This document shows, piece by piece, positions 1 to 9,149 of a DNA stretch of 64,000 nucleotides. The notes beneath the pieces were generated by a model that saw only the letters and a program-made list of their open reading frames with translations, was not told where the DNA came from and did no database searches. Made by a program: the position numbers and the translations under genes. The DNA lies in assembly GCA_963777735.1 (NCBI GenBank), contig CAVZRQ010000008.1, positions 248,001 to 312,000 of the forward strand, read 5' to 3'. This stretch comes from ZC4RG30 sp963777735 (GTDB taxonomy: Bacteria; Pseudomonadota; Gammaproteobacteria; Steroidobacterales; Steroidobacteraceae). The first letter of the stretch is position 1. Each line of letters begins with the position of its first letter.

Positions 1-1
1 G

Positions 2-523
2 CTCTACGGTCTCAACGATGTCTCGTGGGTGGACTACACCGGGCAGACGCCATTCCTGCGAGCGGCATTCTCAGGCGATACCACGGTGATGCGTCTGTTG
101 CTCGACCACGGCGCCGATCCGAATCTTGCCACGCACGGTGGTACAACTGCGCTGATGGCAGCGTCCGGCGTGGGCTGGGTCGTGCAACAGACCTACACCG
201 AATCGATGCCGGGCCAGCTGGAGGCGATCAGGATCTGTCTTGAACACAAGGCCGACGTGAATGCCGTGAACTCGATGGGGCTCACGGCCTTGCTCGGAGC
301 TGCCAACAGGGGCGCCAATGACATCATCAGGTTGCTGGTGACCAATGGTGCGCGCCTCGATGCCGTCGACAAACAAGGGCGTGACGCCTATCGCTGGGCC
401 GGGGGCGTGTTCCTCGCCGCGGTCGGTGCCGAACTGAAGCCCCACACGATCGCCCTTCTGGATGAGTTGAATCATCGACCACCCTCACGTGGCCCCAGTG
501 CCGAAACACAGGCGCCCAGATGA
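2..523 (+). CDS. Ankyrin-repeat protein, 3' part (5' end outside window)
   Basis: The frame is already open at the window edge, so the true start lies upstream; the first in-window start-like codon is a GTG at 29. The visible part (about 173 residues) contains about three ankyrin repeats, with hallmark TPLxxA-type and LLxxGAD-type elements (GQTPFLRAAFSGD, LLLDHGADPNLAT, GLTALLGAANRG, LLVTNGARLDAVD). Ankyrin repeats are protein-binding scaffolds, and no catalytic domain is seen in this fragment. The stop overlaps the next start in an ATGA at 520-523, so it is translationally coupled to the DUF1592 gene. This suggests a shared operon with the DUF1592 and DUF1552 proteins. Its partner and cellular location cannot be told without the missing N-terminus. 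Confidence 0.85.
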   Translation, partial: LYGLNDVSWVDYTGQTPFLRAAFSGDTTVMRLLLDHGADPNLATHGGTTALMAASGVGWVVQQTYTESMPGQLEAIRICLEHKADVNAVNSMGLTALLGAANRGANDIIRLLVTNGARLDAVDKQGRDAYRWAGGVFLAAVGAELKPHTIALLDELNHRPPSRGPSAETQAPR

Positions 524-2822
524 CAAAGCTGCGTGGTTCCCTGCTGTTGACCGCTCTCTTGCTGGCTGCCGTCGGCAATGCACAGGAGTTGGGTGACAAT
601 CATTGGAAAACGCTGGAGCTCTACTGCAGCAAGTGCCACAACACGGACGACTTCTCCGGTGGGTTTGCGATCGAGCAGTTGAATCCGGAGGATCTGCAAC
701 CCGATGCAGCCTTGTGGGAGAAAGTCGTGCGCAAACTGCGCAGCGGCATGATGCCACCGCCAGGCCAGGATCGCCCTGCTGTCGTCGACATTACCCGGGT
801 GGTAAGCGGTCTTGAAACAGCGCTCGACAGAACCGCGGCGCGGAATCCGAATCCCGGTGCCGTGGTGCTGCACCGGATGAATCGCAACGAGTACGCCAAT
901 GCGATTCGGGATTTGCTGGCGTTGCCCGTGAACGGCGAACAACTGTTGCCGGCCGACGATTCCGCTTCTGGTTTCGACAACATTGCCAGTGCTCTGGTGC
1001 TGTCGCCGGCTTTGATGCAGTCCTATATCACCGCGGGCTCACGCATCAGCCGGCTTGCAGTGGGCGACATGGACAGCACCCCTGTCCTCACCAGCTTCCA
1101 GCCGCCTGCCGGCATGTCACAGTCCGTGCACATCGAGGGCTTGCCGCTCGGCACCCGTGGCGGCCTTCGGGTGCAGCATGTGTTCCCACTGGATGCCGAG
1201 TACGAATTCACCATCCGTCGCAGCGGCAGTAACAATTTCGTGTTGCCGTTCGTGGGCACCCGGGATCCGATCGAAGTGGCCATTGACGGCGAACGGGTCG
1301 CCCTCATCGAACCGGACAAGCCCACACGTATCCGCCTGGCCGTGAAGGCGGGTTTGCACACGGTGCAGATTGCCTTCCTGCACACGGCGGCCGAACAGGA
1401 AGTGAACGATCTCTTCGCCGTGCACGCACAGAGCGTGAGTGTGGGCGGCTTCGATCTGCGCGGACCGTTCAAGCCGCAAGGCGTGGGAGATACCGCCAGT
1501 CGTCGCAGGATTTTCGTCGTGCTATCCGAAAGAAGCGTCAGAGCAGGCTGCCTGCGCGAAGGAAATCATCAGCAAACTGGCGACCCGTGCCTGGCGTGGA
1601 CCAGTGACTGAAACGGCCGTGAATGATCTGCTCGGTTTCTACCGCCAGGGCGCCGAACTGGGGGATTTCGATACCGGGGTGCAGTACGCCCTCGCCCGCA
1701 TCCTGAGCGATCCCCGCTTCGTTTTCCGCTTCGAACATGAGCCCGACGAGATCAAGTGTTGGCGACAGCTATGCCATCAGCGGTCATGAACTGGCGTCGC
1801 GCCTGTCATTCTTCCTGTGGAGCAGCATTCCCGACGATGAGCTGCTGCGCGCGGCCGGCGCCGGCGAGTTGGGGAAGGCGAACAAGCTGGAACAACAGAT
1901 TGATCGCATGCTGGCAGACCCGCGTGCCGATGCGCTCGTGAAGAACTTTGCTGCGCAATGGCTGGGCCTGCGCCAGCTTGCCACCATCAATCCCACGTCC
2001 ACCGATTACGATGGCACCTTGCGTGAATCGATGAAGCGCGAGACAGAACTGTTGTTCTCCTCGATTCTGCGTGAGGACCGCAGCGTGCTCGACCTGCTCA
2101 ACGCCGATTACACATTCGTGGATGAACGCCTGGCCAGGCACTATGGCATTGCGCACATTCAGGGCAGCCAGTTCCGACGGGTGCCGGTCGCCGACGCCAA
2201 TCGGCGCGGCATCCTCGGCCACGCCAGTGTGCTGACGCTGACCTCAGCGCCAAACCGTACATCCCTCGTCAAGCGCGGCCAGTGGGTACTGGAGAACCTG
2301 CTCGGCACACCGCCGTCGCCAGCACCGCCGGGTGTGGAGGTCAAGCTGGATCAACCTTCGGTGCCGGGTGTTGCGCCAACTACCCTGCGGCAGCGCATGG
2401 AGCAGCACCGCGCCAATCCATCCTGTGGTGCGTGCCATGGAGTGATCGACCCCATCGGCATCGCGCTCGAGAACTTCGATTCCATCGGCAAGTGGCGTGA
2501 TACCGCAGACGGACAGCCGGTGGATGCAGTCACCGCGCTGTGGGATGGCACGCCGCTCAATGGTGTCGCAGACCTGCGCAAGGCGCTGGTGGCGAGGAGC
2601 CCGCAATTCGCGGAAACCGTAGTGGAAAAACTGCTGGCTTACGGACTGGGGCGCAAAGTCGAATACCATGACATGCCAGCGGTTCGCAGGATCGTCCGCA
2701 ATGCCGAGATCCGGAACTACCAGTTCAAGGATCTGATCAAAGGGGTGGCGTCCAGCTCTGCATTCCAGCGGCGCGTCAAGCAGCCAATTGCCAGGGACCA
2801 GCTCGTGGTCCAGGAGCACTGA
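520..2822 (+). CDS. DUF1587/DUF1592/DUF1588/DUF1585 di-haem exported protein (two frame breaks)
   Basis: Exported protein of the planctomycete-type cytochrome family. It begins with a signal peptide (MTKLRGSLLLTALLLA...NAQ), then a CxxCH haem site (CSKCHN, about residue 36), a DUF1587 segment (RNEYANAIRDLL), a carbohydrate-binding-like middle, DUF1592 (SRLSFFLWSSIPDDELL), DUF1588 (LTSAPNRTSLVKRGQWVLE), a second haem site (CGACHG) and a DUF1585 tail. The conserved protein runs through three frames. It leaves the first frame at about 1519 (RRIFV then CYPKEA) and the second at about 1757 (DEIK then VGDSYAIS), each by one surplus base. Either the gene is decayed or, more likely given the rest of the window, these are sequence errors. 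It is followed directly by the DUF1552 gene, its usual partner. Biochemical role unknown; a periplasmic redox function is inferred from the haem motifs. Confidence 0.85.
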
Positions 2823-4160
2823 ATGACATTTCTGACCAGGAAACACCTGCCCCGCCGCACCGTGTTGCGTGGTTTGGGCAGCGCTGTGGCGCTGCCATTG
2901 CTGGATGCCATGATTCCGGCAGCCACCGCACTGGCCCAGACGGCAGCCAGACCGAAAACGCGCCTCTCCTGCATCTATATTCCGCATGGCGCCACCATGG
3001 ATCTGTGGACGCCGGCAACCGTCGGCAGGGATTTCGCGTTCTCGCAGATTCTCAAACCCTTCGAGCCGTTCCGTCAGAGCATCAATGTCATCAGCAACCT
3101 GGCCCACAGGAATGTGGCGCCGGAGAATGGTGAAGATACCGGCGGTGCCGAGAACCACTCACGGGCGGCGGCCGTGTTTCTGACCGGTGCGCATCCGTTC
3201 AAAGGCGACAGGGCAAGGGTCGGCATCTCGGTGGATCAGATGGCTGCCGCGGTAGTGGGGCAGGATACGCCACTGCCGTCGATCGAGATGTCGATTGAGC
3301 CAGGCGGCGGTGCCTGTGACGGCAATTTCACCTGTGCCTATCGAAATACGCTCAGTTTCAAGAACGACACGCTGCCGCTGCCGATGGAGAACTCTCCGCA
3401 GCTGGCGTTCGAACGCCTGTTTGGCGATGGCGCCACCGATGCGCAGCGCCGTGAACGGCGCGCGCAGGCCGCCTCGATCCTGGACTCGATCGGCTCGCAG
3501 GTGTCGCAACTGCAACGTGACATTTCCATCGCGGACCGTGCCCGTCTGGACGACTACCTTCAGGAAGTGCGCGAGATCGAGCGCCGCGGGCAACGCATGG
3601 CCGAGAAGCTGAGCGGCAACGTGGCGCTGCCGGACGCGCCAGCCGGCACCCCGGCGAGCTTCGAGGCACACGTGGAGTTGATGTTTGATCTGCAGGTGCT
3701 GGCTTTCAAGGCAGAGATCACCCGCATCGCCACCTTCATGATGGCCCGCGACAACTCCAACACCCGTTATGCCAGCAGCGGCGTAGCGGAGGGTTTCCAC
3801 AATGCCTCGCACCACAGCAACGACCGCAAGAACATGGAGCAGTTCGCGTTGATCAACGCGTTTCATGCCAACCTGATTGCCAGGTTCCTTGCGAAGCTGC
3901 AGTCAACCCCTGACGGCGAACACGACATGCTGCACAATTCCATGGTGCTCTATGGCAGCAGCATGAGCGACGCCAATGAACACAACTTCGACCCGCTGCC
4001 CATCATCCTGGCCGGCAATGCGGGCGGGCGTTTGCAGGGCAATCGCCACCTTGCCTTTGCACAGCACACTCCCATGTCGAACCTCCTGCTCGCGATGTTG
4101 CACAAGCTGGATGTGCCCGCGGAGAAGATCGGAGATTCCACCGAGCCGCTGGCGATCTGA
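2823..4160 (+). CDS. DUF1552 domain protein with Tat-like signal
   Basis: A 445-residue protein. The N-terminus (LPRRTVLRGLGSAVALPLLD, then ALAQ) carries a twin-arginine-like signal, so export in folded form is likely. The remainder matches the DUF1552 family: SCIYIPHGATMDLWTP near residue 52, a Gly/Cys-rich central part (GGGACDGNFTC) and a His/Asn-rich C-terminal part (GFHNASHHSND, YGSSMSDANEHNFDPLP). The C-terminal pattern is reminiscent of the alkaline-phosphatase-like or sulfatase-like folds to which the family has been compared; that is family knowledge, not proven here. It starts immediately after the DUF1592 stop, consistent with one operon. DUF1592 and DUF1552 genes are habitual neighbours in planctomycetes and some gammaproteobacteria. 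Substrate unknown. Confidence 0.88.
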   Translation: MTFLTRKHLPRRTVLRGLGSAVALPLLDAMIPAATALAQTAARPKTRLSCIYIPHGATMDLWTPATVGRDFAFSQILKPFEPFRQSINVISNLAHRNVAPENGEDTGGAENHSRAAAVFLTGAHPFKGDRARVGISVDQMAAAVVGQDTPLPSIEMSIEPGGGACDGNFTCAYRNTLSFKNDTLPLPMENSPQLAFERLFGDGATDAQRRERRAQAASILDSIGSQVSQLQRDISIADRARLDDYLQEVREIERRGQRMAEKLSGNVALPDAPAGTPASFEAHVELMFDLQVLAFKAEITRIATFMMARDNSNTRYASSGVAEGFHNASHHSNDRKNMEQFALINAFHANLIARFLAKLQSTPDGEHDMLHNSMVLYGSSMSDANEHNFDPLPIILAGNAGGRLQGNRHLAFAQHTPMSNLLLAMLHKLDVPAEKIGDSTEPLAI

Positions 4161-4170
4161 TCGCGCAGGA

Positions 4171-4189
4171 ACCCTGGTGCTGCCAGGGT
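4171..4189 (+). terminator. Inverted repeat after the DUF1552 gene
   Basis: A perfect 7-bp stem (ACCCTGG / CCAGGGT) with a TGCTG loop lies 10 bases after the DUF1552 stop. There is no T-run after it, so it could be a weak or Rho-assisted terminator or an mRNA-stabilising hairpin. Confidence 0.35.
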
Positions 4190-4310
4190 ATGGCGCCGGA
4201 TTCCCTGATATTCAGTGAAGAAACTCCTGTTTGGCGTGAAGAAAATGGTCGGCCGGGGGTAATCACTGGTACAGAAACCGGCTTCGCCGGCACCAGACAG
4301 GGAGCGCGTC

Positions 4311-5060
4311 ATGAAAATTGCGGTGGTCGCCAAGTGGTCGTTATGGGTTGTTGTCGCGGTATTGGCCGTCGGCGCGGTCAACTTCAGCGTGAACCGGTTC
4401 CGGCACAGTGATCCGATCGTTCTGCTGACCTATGAGGTGCCACCGGAGATTGCGGAAGAAGTGCATGCCGCGCTGCACGCGGCATTGCACACTCCAGGGA
4501 AGAATGGCGCGCCACTCGGGCAGGTGACCATGCTGCCAAATGGCCGGTTGCTCGTCGCCGCACCGATGATCATGCAGGCTGGCGTAAAGCACATCTTGCG
4601 GGACATCGCCGAAAACAAGCCCGGTCCAACCCCCACCATCGGCTTCGATGTCTGGGTCGTCAAAGCCACTACCGGTTCGGCGCCATCCGCTTCGAGCGCA
4701 TTGAAAGAGATCGAACCCGCACTGACTGCCATTCGCAAGAACCAGGGACCCTTGAATTTCGAGCTAATGGAGAAACTCTCGACTACTGCCCGTCCGGGCA
4801 GAGACTCCAGCAACATCAGCGGCGCCGTGGCGCAAGTGCAGATCCGCGCCACGCTGCGCAGGATCGATGCGACACAATCCATGGTCGCAGCGAAGATCGT
4901 CCTTTCCGTTTCTGCCGGTCCTGGTGCACAGACGGGGCTGGAAGCACAGGCGGAACTTCAACCTGGCGAACTGCTCGTGCTCGGCCAGAGTGCGCTAGCC
5001 AGCCGGGACGCATCCAATACCAACGCGCAGCTGTACTACGTCGTCCGCGCCACGCTGTAA
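4311..5060 (+). CDS. Membrane-anchored protein of unknown function
   Basis: A 249-residue protein preceded by a good ribosome site (AGGGAG, 7 bases before ATG). One N-terminal transmembrane helix (WSLWVVVAVLAVGAVNF, about residues 9-25) is followed by an extracytoplasmic domain. The soluble part has an alternating hydrophobic pattern that recalls secretin-type N domains or other small alpha/beta folds: VPPEIAEEVHAALHAAL, QVTMLPNGRLLVAAP, then IGFDVWVVKATTG. The C-terminal half (LELQPGELLVLGQS-like and YYVVRATL) could be a short beta sandwich. I do not recognise a named family. It lies just upstream of an ECF sigma factor in the same direction (17-base gap), so the three genes 4311-5910 may form a unit. 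Confidence 0.6.
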   Translation: MKIAVVAKWSLWVVVAVLAVGAVNFSVNRFRHSDPIVLLTYEVPPEIAEEVHAALHAALHTPGKNGAPLGQVTMLPNGRLLVAAPMIMQAGVKHILRDIAENKPGPTPTIGFDVWVVKATTGSAPSASSALKEIEPALTAIRKNQGPLNFELMEKLSTTARPGRDSSNISGAVAQVQIRATLRRIDATQSMVAAKIVLSVSAGPGAQTGLEAQAELQPGELLVLGQSALASRDASNTNAQLYYVVRATL

Positions 5061-5077
5061 GCGCAGGCAGAGCTGCG

Positions 5078-5599
5078 GTGATAAGCGACGTGCGCGGGAT
5101 CTCCGCGGCACAATGGCAGGATCTGTACCAGCGGCTGGAGAAGCGACTGTACAACGTTGCCTGGCGCTATGTGTGGAACGCCCAGGAGGCCGAAGACATC
5201 GTGCACGACGCCTTCCTGCAGGTATGGGAGCGCCGCGAGCGCATGCAGTTCGAAACCACAGACCGCTATCTGTGGGTCAGCGTAATCAACCTGGCGCGCA
5301 AGCGGCGACGCTGGATTCGTACGAAACGGTTCCTGCAGATCGACGACGCAACCCACGACCTGCAGGCCACGGACAGCGTCGAAGCCGAAGCCGACCAGCG
5401 TGAGCAAGCCCTCCTCCTGCGGACTGAGATCGAGCGTCTGCCAGAGGCGTTGCGCTCAGTACTGCTGCTCGCCGAATTCAGCGAAATGCGCTACGAAGAT
5501 ATCGCACAACTACTGTCGATTCCGCCGGGAACGGTCGCTTCGCGTCGCCATCTTGCCTTGAAGAAATTGCGCGAGCGCCAAAGGAACAACGAGCCATGA
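5078..5599 (+). CDS. ECF-type RNA polymerase sigma factor
   Basis: A 173-residue sigma-70 family protein of extracytoplasmic-function size, with region 2 (RLYNVAWRYVWNAQEAEDIVHDAFLQVWE-type helices, about residues 20-55) and region 4 (LPEALRSVLLLAEFSEMRYEDIAQLL, about residues 117-145, with a helix-turn-helix ending GTVASRRHLALKKLRE). It should direct core RNA polymerase to a small regulon. It begins at a GTG (5078) with a poor ribosome site; a second GTG 12 bases on is possible. Its stop overlaps the start of the following small membrane-protein gene (ATGA, 5596-5599), the usual arrangement for a sigma factor and its regulator. Confidence 0.9.
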   Translation: MISDVRGISAAQWQDLYQRLEKRLYNVAWRYVWNAQEAEDIVHDAFLQVWERRERMQFETTDRYLWVSVINLARKRRRWIRTKRFLQIDDATHDLQATDSVEAEADQREQALLLRTEIERLPEALRSVLLLAEFSEMRYEDIAQLLSIPPGTVASRRHLALKKLRERQRNNEP

Positions 5600-5910
5600 A
5601 CAACGAGCGCGTTCTGAATGAATTGTCGCCACCGGTTGGCGGATGGCAGAGGCTCATCGCCCGTCGCGACGCCGTGCCTGACGAACGGGGATGGCCCCTG
5701 CCGCTCGCCACGGCGGCCGCTCTTGCCGTGGTGGTGATCCTGATCCGCCCACAACCCGTGGAATTGCAGCTTCCGTGGGAAAGTGGTCGCCTCGTTGGGC
5801 AGAGCAGCGAAGGGGCCGGTCTGCCGCAGGTGAATGGCAAGCAGGCCACCGCACTGCCCTCCGATGATCCCCGAGTGCGCTTTTATTGGCTGCAGGCCAA
5901 TGGCAATTAG
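5596..5910 (+). CDS. Small single-span membrane protein coupled to the ECF sigma factor
   Basis: A 104-residue protein with about 33 cytoplasmic residues, one hydrophobic helix (PLPLATAAALAVVVILI, about residues 34-50) and a short polar outside segment. The start overlaps the sigma factor stop, so the two are translated together. Position and topology fit an anti-sigma factor or its membrane remnant. However, the N-terminal part is much shorter than a typical anti-sigma domain and shows no HxxxCxxC zinc motif. The anti-sigma role is therefore an inference from context only. Confidence 0.65.
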   Translation: MNNERVLNELSPPVGGWQRLIARRDAVPDERGWPLPLATAAALAVVVILIRPQPVELQLPWESGRLVGQSSEGAGLPQVNGKQATALPSDDPRVRFYWLQANGN

Positions 5911-6056
5911 ACGCAGTTTCAGACGATCGGGCCCACGAGTGATCAGCAGCCCGTAAGAAACCGACTACATACGCATCTCGCGCGCGTTGACTGTGGCAAG
6001 ACGTGTGAACGGGCAGGCTCGTGTCGGGCACAAGTCTCGCTGAAAGGAACCACCAC

Positions 6057-6704
6057 ATGAAGACCCTGGCGCTGGCACTGCTGATCCCGGTCCTGATATG
6101 CACCGCTTGTGGCAATAAGGAAGAGCCATTGGCGACGACGGCACCAACGCCGACGGCGGTACCGGCAACTGAACCAGTCGAAGTGGCCGCCAACGGGACC
6201 GCCATGGCTGCCGCGCCGGTCGCGCCTGCCACCGCCGCATCCCTCCCTGCCCCCGCCACCGCAAAGGTTAGCCTCATTTCTTCAGCCGGCAGCTCGGTAA
6301 AGGGCGATCTCTCGCTGACTGGCGAGGGCGGCGCTGTTTCCATTCGGGGCGAAATTACCGGCCTTGCACCGGGGAAGGAGCATGGCTTCCACGTGCATGA
6401 GCGCGGCGAATGTTCGCTGCCCGACTTCAAGAGTGCCGGCGAGCACTTCAATCCCACCAAGGACCCCCACGGTGGACCCAAGTCCACCGCCCGGCATCTG
6501 GGCGACATTCCCAACGCCAAGGCTGACGAGAGCGGCCGCGCCACGATCGACGTCACCGTCAAGGGCGTAACGTTGGTGGATAAGGATGGCGGGCCCCACG
6601 AGATTCTCGGCAAAGCGCTCGTGGTGCATGCCATGCCGGATGACTACAAGACCCAGCCTTCCGGCGGCTCCGGAGACCGGATCGCCTGTGGTGTGATCCG
6701 CTGA
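6057..6704 (+). CDS. sodC: Cu/Zn superoxide dismutase, lipoprotein form
   Basis: Catalyses dismutation of superoxide in the periplasm. Translation starts at 6057 behind GAAAGGA; the N-terminus is a lipoprotein signal with lipobox LICTAC (about residues 13-18). An Ala/Pro/Thr-rich tether of about 45 residues precedes the SOD domain. The copper and zinc ligands are present in order: GFHVHE (two His), EHFNP (His), DPHGGP (His), ARHLGD (His, Asp) and VVHAMPDDY (His). The disulfide pair is in RGEC and IACGVI. The protein has 215 residues, longer than the E. coli enzyme because of the tether. It stands alone between convergent neighbours; a single-gene transcript is likely. Confidence 0.95.
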   Translation: MKTLALALLIPVLICTACGNKEEPLATTAPTPTAVPATEPVEVAANGTAMAAAPVAPATAASLPAPATAKVSLISSAGSSVKGDLSLTGEGGAVSIRGEITGLAPGKEHGFHVHERGECSLPDFKSAGEHFNPTKDPHGGPKSTARHLGDIPNAKADESGRATIDVTVKGVTLVDKDGGPHEILGKALVVHAMPDDYKTQPSGGSGDRIACGVIR

Positions 6705-6819
6705 TCTGGCGGTAGCACCACGGCTACGACGCCGGACAGGTCACTCGAATGCGCGTGACCCGATTGACCGGCAGGCCAGCGGCATTCGCGCGTACGACCG
6801 TCGAAGACTTGCCTCGCGA

Positions 6820-8029
6820 CTACTTGCGCGGACGATAGATCTTGCTGAACCCATTGCGCGTGTTTGTCACTGTAAACGTTCCATCACTCTGCGCGGAAAC
6901 CTGGATGAGATAGGCAGGTGAATGTGCGGCCGCGCCGCCAACGCCAGGCCCGCCAGCCCGTGGCGCACCACCACCGGGTGCGCCGAATCCGCCAGGACCA
7001 CCTGCACGAGGTGCACCAGGTCCACCTGGTCCAGGACCCGCGCCAGGGCCGCCACCACCACGCGGAGCCGCTGGTGGCGCCGTGAGCACTCCGGCAATGG
7101 TCGCGTTGTCATCCACATTGGCGATGAACATGGCCGGGGAGTTCTCCAGCGGCGCGTTGTAGGACCAATGCAGCTGCCACAGATCCTCCAGGCCGGGCGA
7201 ATTGAACAGCACCTTGAAAGTGTCTGGTTCGCCGCCCTTGCGTGTGCCGTTGTTCATCACCGCGACGCGTGGCGCCAGTGCATGCACCAGTGCCGGCGAA
7301 CCCGACTTCGCCAGTCCATGATGCGAAGTCAGATACAGATCCACCGTACCGATGCGGTTGGTCGGGCACATCAGATCCAGTTCGCCGTCCCAGGTCAGAT
7401 CGCCCAGGTTGACGGTGCGAAAGCGGCCATAGGACATCACGAAGCCGGCTGACGCACCGTTGTCCGGGTCAAAATACGCACTCTCATCCACGGGCTGCAC
7501 GCCGGTACAGGCCGCGTTCCTGCTGCCGCCTCTGGGCAGATTGGTGCGAATGAACTGGTTGCTGGACGCGACGACGATGACATCGAGGCCGCGCATCTTC
7601 AGCTTGTCGCCGGGCTTCAAGATGGTGCGCTTGCCCTGGCTCAGTGCTTCATACGCAGCAAGAAACGACGCCTGCACGATGCGATCTTTCGGATCCGGCT
7701 CGCCGTGATCGTAGAAATGCCGGATCGGCACCTGCTTGGCCAGTTCGAGCAGAGACCCGACGTGATCGCCGTGGTAATGCGTGGTCCACATGTGATCGAT
7801 GCGATTGACGCCGGCTGCGCGCAGCGTATCGACGATGCGCCCGAGGTCGCGCTCGCCGGCATTGCCGGTATCCACCAGCATCGACTCACCGCTGGGCCCT
7901 ACGAAGAGTGTGGATTGGCCGCCCTCGGTGTCAATGTAATAGATATTCAGCGCCGCGCCGCTGCTCTGGCCACACACGCCAACGCCATGAAATGGTGAGC
8001 AACGCCAATGCCGCAATGAGTTTGCGCAT
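6820..8029 (-). CDS. Secreted metallo-beta-lactamase-fold hydrolase with Gly/Pro-rich insert
   Basis: A metallo-beta-lactamase-fold protein. The metal motif HxHxDH is intact (THYHGDHVGS) after the first strand (YYIDTEGGQSTLF, LVDTGN), with later ligands near LTSHHGLAKS. A start at 8029 (MRKLIAALALLT) gives a proper signal peptide, but the frame must move by one surplus base near 7990 to join the conserved body. Without that shift only a weak TTG start at 8016 remains. Near the C-terminus, about residues 320-370 form a run of Gly, Pro and Ala (GGGGPGAGPGPGGPGAPRAG-type repeats), encoded by a locally repetitive stretch at 6925-7085. Secreted location is inferred; substrate unknown. It is not a typical lactamase: the spacing resembles ComEC/MBL hydrolase-like exported proteins. 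Confidence 0.8.
6925..7085 (-). repeat. Gly/Pro/Ala-coding low-complexity tract
   Basis: Within the metallo-hydrolase gene, short imperfect units built from CCACC/CCAGG/GGTGC repeat on the plus strand and encode Gly-Gly-Pro, Gly-Ala-Pro and Arg-Ala-Gly-Gly units. Such tracts expand and contract by replication slippage. The conserved protein resumes after it (YLIQVSAQSDGTF), so the insert lies inside the domain and not at the end. Confidence 0.75.
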
Positions 8030-8121
8030 GATCTGACCCCCGAATTGTGCGGTGGATTATATGCACTTTAAGCACGAAAGCGCCCGCTCAACCCGCCCTC
8101 GTGCCGCTCATTACCGCAGAC

Positions 8122-8793
8122 TCAATTTACCACGCGGAGCAGCGTCAGCCCTTCCCCGACCGGCAGCATCGCGACATCGACGCGAGGGTCGTGGTGAACG
8201 CGGCTGTTGAACGCCTTGATCGCCTGCGCGTTTAGCGTCGTCATGCGGATGACCGGGGTGCGCGCCAGGCCCAGGGTGTTGTCGACCGCAATCAGGCCGC
8301 CCGGACGGATCAGGGTCAGCAACTTCTCGAAGTAGGCGAAATAGTTCGGCTTGTCTGCGTCGATGAAGGCAAAGTCAAAACCGCGCCTTCCGTTTTCGGC
8401 AACGGCCAGTTCGTCGAGCGTCTGCAAAGCGGGCTGTATTTTCAGGCTGATCCGGTGCGCGACGCCCGCTTCACGCCAGAACGGCTCGCCCACGTCAGTG
8501 AACGTGCGACTGATATCGCAGGCGATCAGTTCGCCCCCTTCCGGCAGCGCCTGCGCAACTGCGAGCGCAGAGTATCCGGTGTATGTGCCGATCTCGATGC
8601 AGCGTCTCGCACCCATCAGGCGGACGAGCAGCGCCATGAACTGGCCCTGGTCGGGCCCGATCTGCATCTCGGCTTCAGGCCGCGGCGCCGTTGCAGCGCG
8701 CAGGCGCGCCATCACATCAGTCTCGCGCGAGGACACCTCGAGCAGGTAGCGATACACGTCTTCGTCATGAATGGGACTGCGGGCGTCAGACAT
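8122..8793 (-). CDS. Class I SAM-dependent O-methyltransferase (caffeoyl-CoA OMT-like)
   Basis: A 223-residue methyltransferase of the PF01596 type. The SAM-binding glycine loop is IEIGTYTGYSALAVA (about residues 61-75), followed by the acidic position in LIACDIS. The FDFAFIDADKPNY segment provides the metal/catalytic Asp residues of this cation-dependent family, and GGLIAVDNTLG follows. The start at 8793 is chosen because GAGG sits 8 bases upstream and the open frame before it has no family similarity. It transfers a methyl group from S-adenosylmethionine to a hydroxyl, commonly a catechol, but the substrate cannot be told from the sequence. It is a single gene in its strand context. Confidence 0.88.
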   Translation of the reverse strand: MSDARSPIHDEDVYRYLLEVSSRETDVMARLRAATAPRPEAEMQIGPDQGQFMALLVRLMGARRCIEIGTYTGYSALAVAQALPEGGELIACDISRTFTDVGEPFWREAGVAHRISLKIQPALQTLDELAVAENGRRGFDFAFIDADKPNYFAYFEKLLTLIRPGGLIAVDNTLGLARTPVIRMTTLNAQAIKAFNSRVHHDPRVDVAMLPVGEGLTLLRVVN

Positions 8794-8970
8794 CGCGACC
8801 TCGGCGCTCCGGAAGGGAGGCCAGCTTACGCCGTTGACCTGGTGTCGCAACAACTCGGCAAAGTGTCAGACAGCAGGCATCTGATGCACCACGTTCATGG
8901 TCCGCCATGGCGTACCACATAGCACGGCCGACTTTGAATCGCATATCCAAAGCGGCGCAGGATCATTGAT

Positions 8971-9060
8971 TGGCGGAAGGGGTGGGATTCGAACCCACGG
9001 TGGGCGTTAACCCACGCCAGTTTTCAAGACTGGAGCCTTAAACCGCTCGGCCACCCTTCC
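8971..9060 (-). tRNA. tRNA-Ser (anticodon TGA)
   Basis: A complete cloverleaf with the long variable arm typical of serine tRNA. The acceptor stem GGAAGGG pairs with CCCTTCC, the T arm reads GGTTCGAATCC and the CCA end is encoded (8971-8973). The anticodon TGA lies at 9024-9026 in CTTGAAA, reading UCA-type serine codons. Confidence 0.97.
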
Positions 9061-9084
9061 ACAGATTCATCTTGTGCAGAATGA

Positions 9085-9113
9085 AGAAGGCCCGCACATG
9101 GCGGGCCCCTTCT
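9085..9113 (-). terminator. GC-rich hairpin between the TPP enzyme and tRNA-Ser
   Basis: GCCCGC and GCGGGC (9090-9095 and 9101-9106) pair around ACATG, extended imperfectly by AGAAG/CTTCT. Read on the minus strand the stem is followed by TTCTTC. It is placed to end transcription of the TPP-enzyme gene before the tRNA. Confidence 0.5.
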
Positions 9114-9149
9114 GCGCGACACGGATTATGCCGTGCCGAAAGTGTTCTG

